Shown in pieces: positions 19,134 to 26,026 of a stretch of 64,000 nt of DNA. The stretch covers positions 62,001 through 126,000 of the forward strand of contig NZ_RAHT01000009.1 of NCBI RefSeq assembly GCF_004798935.1, in the 5' to 3' direction. The translations under genes and the position numbers were made by a program. This DNA is from Ningiella ruwaisensis (GTDB taxonomy: Bacteria > Pseudomonadota > Gammaproteobacteria > Enterobacterales > Alteromonadaceae). The notes under the pieces are model-generated. The model was not told the DNA's origin and ran no database searches. It was given only the letters and a program-made list of their open reading frames with translations. Position 1 is the first letter of the stretch. The number at the start of each line of letters is the position of its first letter.

Positions 19134-20432
19134 GTGAAACGAATGGATGCAAATAAGGAAATTGATACGGTTACGTTTTACTCGGCTAGTCAAATCAAGG
19201 CATCAACGCTGAGTAACGCCGCCTATCATTATTCCAAAGGCGGGAATCGCGTAGGCGACTATGCAGTGAATGGCTTAAATCAATACATCAGTGCAGGCGG
19301 GCTCACCATCACCCACGATAGCAATGGCAACATGACCAGTGACGGTGAAAACACCTACACCTATGACATTGAAAACCGCTTAACCCAAGTACAAGGCAGC
19401 AAAAACGCCAATCTCTACTACGACCCGAAAGAGCGCTTAATTCGCATCAACAGCGGCGGCACCAATACGTACTTTGTGTACGATGGGGATGCGCTTATTG
19501 CTGAGTACAATCATTCACAAGCCATGACCAAGCGCTACATCCATGGCAGTGGCGTTGACCAGCCGCTCGTTTATTTTGATGGCAGTAGCACCAGTACCAG
19601 CAGCGCCAAATACTTACATGCCAATCATCAGGGCAGCATTATTGCGCTGAGCGATTATAACGGCAACAAACTGGCGATAAACACCTATGATGCCTTTGGA
19701 ATTGCACAAAACGGCATAAGTGGCCGATTTGCCTATACCGGGCAGCTCTGGCTACAGGAAATTGGGCTATACTACTACAAAGCACGGATTTATCATCCGA
19801 AGCTAGGTCGTTTTATGCAAACTGACCCCATCGGATACGAAGACCAGATGAACTTGTATGCTTATGTGGGGAATGATCCGATTAATATGAATGATCCTAC
19901 CGGAATGTATGGCAGAGGAAAAGGTTGGAGCGATGAAGATTGGAAAAAGTTTGATGCTGCACAACAACAGCTATCCAAAGATATGTCGAATGCCTCAGCC
20001 TCTTTGAAAAAAGCAGCCTCAACTTTAGCGGAAGGCGAGCTTACATCAGATGGATATTCTTCATCCGAGCTAAATTCGATGGCAAGTAAGCTAGATTCCG
20101 CTGTTACTGCACTTAATGATGACGGTGCAAATGGTTATAAAGCTCATGCTGTTTCTAGTTTTTCTGACTCGAATCAATATGGATACGCCCCAGACAGTAA
20201 AACAATAGTAATGGCCACACAACATCATGACTTTACAAAATCAAACACCTCCAAGCTACAATGGAATATTGGTCATGAGTCATTACATAACGCAGGCTTA
20301 TACCATCCAAAGTATCAAGACCAGACACCATATAAATATGGAAACGTTTATCAAAGAGGTGCATTTAGAAACTTGCCAAAAGATTTAAGAGCTACAAATC
20401 CAGATTACGTAATGAGCCAAGTTTACCCATGA
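19134..20432 (+). CDS. RHS fragment with metzincin-like C-terminal tip (tip B)
   Basis: The first 18 codons are unrelated to RHS, then the sequence enters the core mid-repeat ([33 protein letters not shown]) and continues to DPTGM. The linker is a diverged version of that of tips A and 2. The tip carries His381-Glu-Ser-Leu-His385-Asn-Ala-Gly-Leu-Tyr-His391, the full HExxHxxGxxH signature, followed by YKYG and NPDY. The 432-residue frame starts at GTG with no convincing ribosome binding site. It overlaps its partner gene by 4 bases. Like the others it lacks any N-terminal export or sheath domain. Confidence 0.75.
   Translation: MKRMDANKEIDTVTFYSASQIKASTLSNAAYHYSKGGNRVGDYAVNGLNQYISAGGLTITHDSNGNMTSDGENTYTYDIENRLTQVQGSKNANLYYDPKERLIRINSGGTNTYFVYDGDALIAEYNHSQAMTKRYIHGSGVDQPLVYFDGSSTSTSSAKYLHANHQGSIIALSDYNGNKLAINTYDAFGIAQNGISGRFAYTGQLWLQEIGLYYYKARIYHPKLGRFMQTDPIGYEDQMNLYAYVGNDPINMNDPTGMYGRGKGWSDEDWKKFDAAQQQLSKDMSNASASLKKAASTLAEGELTSDGYSSSELNSMASKLDSAVTALNDDGANGYKAHAVSSFSDSNQYGYAPDSKTIVMATQHHDFTKSNTSKLQWNIGHESLHNAGLYHPKYQDQTPYKYGNVYQRGAFRNLPKDLRATNPDYVMSQVYP
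19187..19913 (+). repeat. RHS core repeat, copy B
   Basis: Near-identical to the core at 15443-16176; differs for example in AAYHYSKGG against TAYHYTRGG. It begins abruptly at TAGTCAAATCAAGG. Confidence 0.9.
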
Positions 20433-20812
20433 AAATAGTAATTATTCTGTTGATGCTTAACGTGATAAATGACGCCTATGCAGGGTGTTCAACCTCGCAA
20501 AAGACTGAAGATTTATACACCAGAAAATACGCCCATCATATAGAAATTAGTAAACATGCTGAGCAGGGTATTTTTGACTTTAAAATTACAGTACCTAAAG
20601 CAATTGAAAACGAGGAACTTGTTGGCATTGCCGTTACGCGAGAAGCGAAGACCACTTTTACTTTTCCTCTTGCACTATTTGAAGAGGAAAGAAGCTTTAC
20701 GGCATGGTTCTCTGTCGACTCAAGCTTGTTGGAAAACACCGACTTAAAAAGTGTGTACGGGGATGACTGCGGTTTCACGATATCAATCAAATTGACAAAT
20801 ATTGACAACTAA
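20429..20812 (+). CDS. Exported small protein, probable immunity to tip B
   Basis: 127 residues with a signal peptide ([17 protein letters not shown]), mature start [12 protein letters not shown] and a C-terminal [12 protein letters not shown]. Pattern and length match the protein at 17876-18268, in step with the similarity of their neighbouring tips. ATGA overlap with the toxin stop indicates coupling. Being exported, it should neutralise a toxin that works in the periplasm. Confidence 0.66.
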   Translation: MKIVIILLMLNVINDAYAGCSTSQKTEDLYTRKYAHHIEISKHAEQGIFDFKITVPKAIENEELVGIAVTREAKTTFTFPLALFEEERSFTAWFSVDSSLLENTDLKSVYGDDCGFTISIKLTNIDN

Positions 20813-20845
20813 AGAGCCATTTCTCGACACATTCTCGTTGCTCAA

Positions 20846-21611
20846 ACCATAACTTAAGTGGCAGTGCCAATGACCTGACCACCAGTTTTGCTTATAACCC
20901 CGCCAGTCAAATCAAGGCATCAACGCTGAGTAACACGGCCTATCATTACACTAGGGGCGGGAATCGCGTAGGCGACTATGCAGTGAATGGCTTAAATCAA
21001 TACATAAGTGCAGGCGGGCTCACCATCACCCACGATAGCAATGGCAACATGACCGGTGACGGTGAAAACACCTACACCTACGACATTGAAAACCGCTTAA
21101 CCCAAGTACAAGGCAGCAAAAACGCCAATCTCTACTACGACCCGAAAGGGCGCTTAATTCGCATCAACAGCGGCGGCACCAATACGTATTTTGTGTATGA
21201 TGGGGATGCGCTTATTGCTGAGTACAATCATTCACAAGCCATGACCAAGCGCTACATCCATGGCAGTGGCGTTGACCAGCCGCTCGTTTATTTTGACGGC
21301 AGTAGCACCAGTACCAGCAGCGCCAAATATTTACATGCTAATCATCAGGGCAGCATTATTGCGCTGAGCGATTACAACGGCAACAAACTGGCGATAAACA
21401 CCTATGACGCTTTTGGAATTGCACAAAACGGCATAAGTGGCCGATTTGCCTATACCGGACAACTCTGGCTACAGGAAATTGGACTATACTACTACAAAGC
21501 ACGGATTTATCACGCAAAGCTGGGGCGTTTCCTGCAAACTGACCCCATCGGGTATGAAGACCAGATGAATCTGTATGCTTATGTCGGGAATGATCCTATA
21601 AATCTGATTGA
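20846..21611 (+). repeat. RHS core repeat, copy C
   Basis: Homology with copy A starts earlier than in copy B, at AACCATAACTTAAGTGG, and ends near GGGAATGATCCT. It shares TAYHYTRGG with copy A. Confidence 0.9.
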
Positions 21612-22140
21612 CCCAATGGGGATGTGCAAATCCAGTAATGGAAATCCTTCTAATGATTGTTCTACCAAAGAAGATGATAGCTCTGAGGAGAGTTCTGAGG
21701 ATGAAAACGAGGATAAGACTGAAACAATAGAAGTTATAGGTCAGCCACCTCCTAGAATGGAAGCTCCGAGTATAACTATCACGTCATCTTCAACTTCGTC
21801 CGATGGAGGCGATGAAGGTCAAAGTTGGGGAAACTGCATGATTAACTACCTATTAATGCCTGAAGTTACAATGGGGCTAATTGCACCAGCCGCGAGTTTA
21901 AAAACACCTTCAGAATTTAAGGGAAAAGGAGGTTTTAGTGGTGGAAATGGTAAATCACCATTTACTAGCTTAGATAGGCGCATGGGTCGTTTTGGAAATA
22001 TTAACTCTGGTGCAACTGTTACTAGGGGATCAGTCGGTCGCGTGAAGTTTGTTGGTAGAAATGCAACAATCGCGGCTAGTATGGCTGCATTTTCTGCCGG
22101 GTATGTGGCCGGGGCTTCCATTCATTGCGTTATACAGTGA
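20983..22140 (+). CDS. RHS fragment with an unrelated glycine-rich hydrophobic tip (tip C)
   Basis: The frame is open back to about 20847; the GTG at 20983 is only a possible start inside the core. After the junction (DPMGM) the tip has an acidic low-complexity linker ([17 protein letters not shown]), a proline-rich hinge, [18 protein letters not shown], a Gly/Lys/Arg-rich stretch ([14 protein letters not shown]) and a terminal hydrophobic helix rich in Ala and Gly ([18 protein letters not shown]). It has no HExxH. A membrane-acting toxin is one reading of the helix. The partner gene begins 3 bases after the stop. Confidence 0.7.
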   Translation: MNGLNQYISAGGLTITHDSNGNMTGDGENTYTYDIENRLTQVQGSKNANLYYDPKGRLIRINSGGTNTYFVYDGDALIAEYNHSQAMTKRYIHGSGVDQPLVYFDGSSTSTSSAKYLHANHQGSIIALSDYNGNKLAINTYDAFGIAQNGISGRFAYTGQLWLQEIGLYYYKARIYHAKLGRFLQTDPIGYEDQMNLYAYVGNDPINLIDPMGMCKSSNGNPSNDCSTKEDDSSEESSEDENEDKTETIEVIGQPPPRMEAPSITITSSSTSSDGGDEGQSWGNCMINYLLMPEVTMGLIAPAASLKTPSEFKGKGGFSGGNGKSPFTSLDRRMGRFGNINSGATVTRGSVGRVKFVGRNATIAASMAAFSAGYVAGASIHCVIQ

Positions 22141-22143
22141 GTA

Positions 22144-22689
22144 TTGAAAGTGGATTTACTAATAGTTTTAATATTGCTTTTTTTCGTCGGTTTTTTGGGA
22201 TATTTAATTACCGACTTCATGAATCATGGAATACGAGCTTTAATTCACGAGGCTCAAGAAAAAGCAATCAATAAACTAAGAAAAAGAGATGCTGTCTCAG
22301 TTGACCAATTTATCGAATTAAATAAATCGTTTGCCGGAGATAAAGAAGTGTTTTCTAATTTAGTGACTGGCCTACCGAAAATATTTCGTATAAATGAAGG
22401 ATTTCCATTTCATGCTGATGAAAAGCTTTCTTGTGTATTTAGAATTGACGAATCTGAAATCCAAGAAAATAAAGTCTCGTGGAAAAAAGCAAAACTAAAA
22501 AGCTTTATTGAAGTTTACGTCGATGAATTGATAATAGTTACCAAAGAAACTATAGGTACTAACGAATTCATGAGTCGTTTTAGCAGTGTCGATAACATTG
22601 AGTCAGAAGACGACATAAAGGGTTTTTTGATGGAAATGACATTCATTGAGTATCTTAGCTTTTTCTCCAAAAAACGTGATATCAGCTAA
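22144..22689 (+). CDS. Membrane-anchored protein, probable immunity to tip C
   Basis: 181 residues from a TTG (GTG two codons later also possible). One strong N-terminal membrane helix (LLIVLILLFFVGFLGYLITDF) is followed by a charged soluble part of about 150 residues rich in Glu, Lys and Phe. No family recognised. Directly follows tip C and is AT-rich; a membrane-anchored partner suits a toxin acting at the inner membrane. Confidence 0.6.
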   Translation: MKVDLLIVLILLFFVGFLGYLITDFMNHGIRALIHEAQEKAINKLRKRDAVSVDQFIELNKSFAGDKEVFSNLVTGLPKIFRINEGFPFHADEKLSCVFRIDESEIQENKVSWKKAKLKSFIEVYVDELIIVTKETIGTNEFMSRFSSVDNIESEDDIKGFLMEMTFIEYLSFFSKKRDIS

Positions 22690-22737
22690 CTGATATAGGC
22701 ACAAAGCATAGTCTTTTTAAATTTCTAGTTTTTAGCA

Positions 22738-22947
22738 TTGTTGCTAGTGAGCACCAATTTTAGCGGCAATGAAGAAGTCACCATTATTTATGAGTATAGG
22801 CCGACCACAGAGACGAACAATTTATTTTTGAACGGCAAAGCGGACACGGAAAATGGTAAGACTTTACGCACCTGCTTTGAATTTGATGCCTATGGCAATC
22901 AAATTGGCGAAATTGCGCCCAAAGCTAACTTGTCGCGCTATTTTTGA
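22738..22947 (+). pseudogene. RHS fragment from a more N-terminal part of the protein
   Basis: The 69-codon frame contains VTIIYEYRPTTETNN, LFLNGKADTENGKTLRT, FEFDAYGNQIGEIAPKANLS, typical of the region of RHS proteins that lies N-terminal to the first repeats seen in copy A. It ends at a stop soon after the motif. It is stranded downstream of all tips, out of natural order, which points to rearrangement. Confidence 0.65.
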
Positions 22948-23253
22948 GGCGTCACGGATGGATTTTCTTTATCAGTTTATTAGTAAATTATCAAAGCAAA
23001 CTACTAAACCCACACTAAAGCACTGATTTAAAAAAGTGTTCACGCTAGTTGTAAACACCTTATCAGCCTCATCAGCATATTTATTCGCACTTTGTTTATC
23101 CTGGTAGATTTATACGCTGGACAAGAGAATAACCGTTATAAAATCGACAAGAAATATTTTATGACGAGATAGTGGTTAGAATTTTGCTAATCGTTCGATG
23201 ATAATTTGGTTATTAACACCCATATCATTCGGTTTTTAATTAGAGGGGGTTTC
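22948..23253. other. Intergenic stretch in the RHS island
   Basis: AT-rich with no supported gene. A weak inverted repeat (AGTGTT and AACACCT near 23031-23060) is visible. GAGGGG just before 23254 is the ribosome binding site of the next gene. Confidence 0.35.
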
Positions 23254-23678
23254 ATGAAGAGATTATTAGTTGCTCCATTGCTTTTTTATTTTTTTCATGC
23301 TCCTGTTTACGCTTGCAGTTGCGCTGATTTCGACGTCGAGGAAATGTTTAAATCTTCTGATACAGTATTTATAGGTAAAATGGCGAAAAAGAGCAGGTTT
23401 TATTCCTTTGTCGACAATCGATATACATTCGAAGATTTTGAATTATTTAAAAGTAGGTTACTTAAAAAGGATATTGTCATCTGGAGTGAAAAAAATACAC
23501 GATCGTGCGGAGCGAATTTTCAAAAAATAAGTCATACGTAGTTTTTGTTTACCAAATTGAAAAAAGCGAGAAGCTACGAACATCTCTTTGTCATTCATGG
23601 AGTCTCTCAAGCGAAAACAAAAAGTTAACGAATGCTCTTTACCGTCAAGCAGAATCTAAAGATGATTTAGTTAAATAG
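23254..23678 (+). pseudogene. TIMP/NTR-like exported protein, frameshifted
   Basis: The first part reads to about 23510; from the T-run at 23517-23520 the continuation is one frame away (FSKNKSYVVFVYQIEKSEK, then LRTSLCHSWSLS) and ends at 23678, so one base appears lost. A signal peptide ends in PVYA-20 and the mature protein would start Cys21-Ser-Cys23. Joined, it shows CSC, FKSSDTVFIGKM, RSCGANF, YVVFVYQ and LRTSLC, the pattern of bacterial TIMP/NTR-like proteins. In animal TIMPs a free Cys1-x-Cys3 N-terminus chelates the zinc of metzincins. It could be a sequencing error rather than a dead gene. Confidence 0.6.
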
Positions 23679-23823
23679 CTTTAATTGGCTAATATTTGGC
23701 AGTTGTCGTTTAAAGAGTTTTTTCACAACCGGCTAAAACGCTTTGATATTGACGATTGCACCAGTAATGTGTGGTTTTTGGTCATCCGGCATGATGCGTT
23801 ACAAATACTTTGGATAGCGAGTG

Positions 23824-24051
23824 ATGGGTAATAAAAAGTTAGTTAAAAGCGGTGGTGTTGGGTTTATAGTAATTTCTCTGATTCTACTTTTTGGCCTATA
23901 TTGGGTCCATGATCTCGGTTCGCTTTCAGTAAAGGGAATAGACGCGAATAAACAAGATGATACATTTGCTTTTTACTTCATATTAATATTCCTAGCGGTA
24001 TGCTGCTTTTATCTATTGTGGGAAGGGTTAAGAAAGATATTTGCCGGTTAG
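23824..24051 (+). CDS. Small two-helix membrane protein
   Basis: 75 residues with two hydrophobic helices (VGFIVISLILLFGLYWV and FYFILIFLAVCCFYLLWEGL) flanking a short polar loop. A GTG one codon earlier is possible. No family recognised; it could be an orphan immunity protein of the island. Confidence 0.5.
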   Translation: MGNKKLVKSGGVGFIVISLILLFGLYWVHDLGSLSVKGIDANKQDDTFAFYFILIFLAVCCFYLLWEGLRKIFAG

Positions 24052-24137
24052 ACATTGATAGATAACATTTTTAACCAGTAACAAATACTAATTGCAATCG
24101 CGCGAGCACAACACAATTTATTTAAAAGGATTTATTC

Positions 24138-24449
24138 ATGAAAAGTCTTTTAATAGTTATTCTTTTAGCGGTTGTGCTTGTTATTAAACTGTATCTAAGC
24201 CAAGCAGAAATTTTAGTTTTTATCGAACCCTCACTGCATGGCGAAACAGAATGGAAAATATCGGCTTGCGATGAATCACTATTATTAGAGGATAATTTTA
24301 TTCATCTAGATGTTGAATGCGAAGGTGGTATTTCTGTGGTAAGTGAAATTTATCAAACTGAAGTTTTTTATGTAGATAGTGGCTCTTCAATTTTCATTAG
24401 CGTATATAGAGAGAACAATTATATACAAACTTTTATGCAATATTATTGA
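24138..24449 (+). CDS. Small exported or membrane-anchored protein
   Basis: 103 residues: an N-terminal hydrophobic helix (LLIVILLAVVLVIKLYL), then a beta-rich acidic part with two Cys (ISACDES and DVECEGG) that could pair in the periplasm. AAAGGA lies upstream of the ATG. No known family; it recalls the two-Cys immunity proteins in plan but not in sequence. Confidence 0.5.
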   Translation: MKSLLIVILLAVVLVIKLYLSQAEILVFIEPSLHGETEWKISACDESLLLEDNFIHLDVECEGGISVVSEIYQTEVFYVDSGSSIFISVYRENNYIQTFMQYY

Positions 24450-24775
24450 TGAGTCATAGATTTGCTACAGTATGAAAGTTTTGAAATACCTCTACTGCAA
24501 ACGCAAGAGCCAAATTACACCCAAAATAGATAACCTCAAGGCAGTTTGAGCTAGCAGACCTGTCACTAAAAAAAAGTGAAAGACAAAATACATTGGTAAA
24601 TCAAAGTATAATTATTAAAGACTATTATAGGATCGCCCAAGCCATTTCGTAAATTCTTCATCTGCACTCTGTATCCCTTACACTCAATTTAAAAAAATCG
24701 CTTTTAAAATGCACTCTTCAACTATGGAATGACTTTTGAATACTGACTCCCATAATTTAAAAAGGAGTAAGTAAA
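24450..24775. other. Intergenic region, right edge of the accessory island
   Basis: AT-rich, no gene seen. A TATAAT occurs at 24607-24612 without a clear -35. AAAGGAG before 24776 serves the OmpA-like gene. Confidence 0.35.
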
Positions 24776-25426
24776 ATGAACAAGACAAGTATTGCATTAG
24801 TGACATCTGTTTTAGTTGCTGCAGGCAGCATCTCAGGTTGCGCAAACCAAAATTATTCAAATACACAAAAAGGTGCCGCTATCGGCACGGTGGTTGGTGC
24901 CATAGCGGGTAAAGGCACAGGTGATAATGATAAAAGCCGCTATTTATGGGGCGGAATAGTGGGCGGTTTGGCGGGCGCAGCCATTGGTAATTATATGGAC
25001 AAGCAAGAGCAGCAAATGCGCGAAGAATTGTCAGATACCGGAGTCGATGTGTATCGAGAAGGCGACAACTTGCGCTTGGTCATGCCCGCAAATATCACTT
25101 TTGACACGAACAAAACCACACTCGACCAGTCTTTTTATCCGGTGCTGGAAGATGTCGCCACGGTTATCAACGAATACGAAAAAACGACTTTGCGTATTGT
25201 AGGTCACACCGATAGCACAGGAACCGCAGAATATAATAAGCAGCTCTCCCTTGCGCGTGCTGAAAAAGTAAAGTCTGTTCTTAATCAATACGGCGTGGAT
25301 GACCGCCGCGTTGTCACATCAGGGCAGGGTGAGTTTGACCCAATAGCCAGTAACGAAACCGCTCAAGGTCGCGAACAAAATCGCCGTGTGGAACTTATGA
25401 TTGTACCGTTGAGAGAGACGAGTTAA
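24776..25426 (+). CDS. OmpA-family lipoprotein with glycine-zipper segment
   Basis: 216 residues: lipobox SISG-Cys22; a glycine-zipper region with small-residue repeats (GAAIGTVVGAIAGKG, GGIVGGLAGAAIGNYMD) at about 33-80; an OmpA C-terminal peptidoglycan-binding domain (ITFDTNKTTLDQSFYPVL, HTDSTGTAEYNKQLSLARA, NRRVELMIVP). It anchors the outer membrane to the cell wall. Architecture resembles E. coli YiaD. It has its own ribosome binding site and is convergent with the next gene. Confidence 0.9.
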   Translation: MNKTSIALVTSVLVAAGSISGCANQNYSNTQKGAAIGTVVGAIAGKGTGDNDKSRYLWGGIVGGLAGAAIGNYMDKQEQQMREELSDTGVDVYREGDNLRLVMPANITFDTNKTTLDQSFYPVLEDVATVINEYEKTTLRIVGHTDSTGTAEYNKQLSLARAEKVKSVLNQYGVDDRRVVTSGQGEFDPIASNETAQGREQNRRVELMIVPLRETS

Positions 25427-25441
25427 ACCATCATAAATGGG

Positions 25442-25969
25442 TCAAAGATTATTCTTATTGTCTCTAACACGCTTAATAAAGTCGCTTGAGTGAGGGTAAT
25501 CGCGCTTACTCAAGCGATCATACAAAACAACATTTGCCGTAGCGGCCAAATTCATGCTGCCAAATGTCGGTATATAAACCACATCATTGATTTGACTTAC
25601 AATATCTTTGGGTACCGAGGCATCTTCGGGTCCAAAAATGTAAAAGGCGTTTGCGGGGTGGGTGAACTCTGGCAAAGGGATTGCACGCTCTGCTAGCTCC
25701 ACGACAACAGGTGTAGCATCTTTAGGAACAGCGGTTAATAAGTTATCTACGCCCACCAACGGAATTTTAGCGCGCATGTTTTTCGTATCTAATCGAAACA
25801 AAGCTGCATCTGAAACATTTTTCACATGATCTTTTGCATAACGAAAGCGCTGTCCACTGTAAAAAACACTTTTTACGCCATAGCAGCCTGCCGCCCGCAA
25901 AATAGCGGCCACATTTGTGGCCGATTTTGGGTTGACTAAACCTATGCTGACTAAATCATCTGCAGTCAA
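25442..25969 (-). CDS. SpoU/TrmH-family RNA 2'-O-methyltransferase
   Basis: SAM-dependent enzyme of the SPOUT knot fold. The 175 residues show motif 1 (NPKSATNVAAILRAAGCYGV), motif 2 (AFYIFGPEDASVP) and motif 3 (YIPTFGSMNLAATANVVLYDRL). The first codon is TTG with AAGGTAG upstream. The substrate (tRNA or rRNA position) cannot be told from the sequence. Confidence 0.88.
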   Translation of the reverse strand: MTADDLVSIGLVNPKSATNVAAILRAAGCYGVKSVFYSGQRFRYAKDHVKNVSDAALFRLDTKNMRAKIPLVGVDNLLTAVPKDATPVVVELAERAIPLPEFTHPANAFYIFGPEDASVPKDIVSQINDVVYIPTFGSMNLAATANVVLYDRLSKRDYPHSSDFIKRVRDNKNNL

Positions 25970-26026
25970 AGTGCTACCTTTAAACGATTATTGTCGATGT
26001 ATTCACATGAACACTCGATTGATTTA

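Noticed and set aside
13895-24775. Transposase, integrase or tRNA attachment site bounding the RHS island
   Set aside because: I read both strands for transposase or integrase motifs and for tRNA-like cloverleaves and found none.
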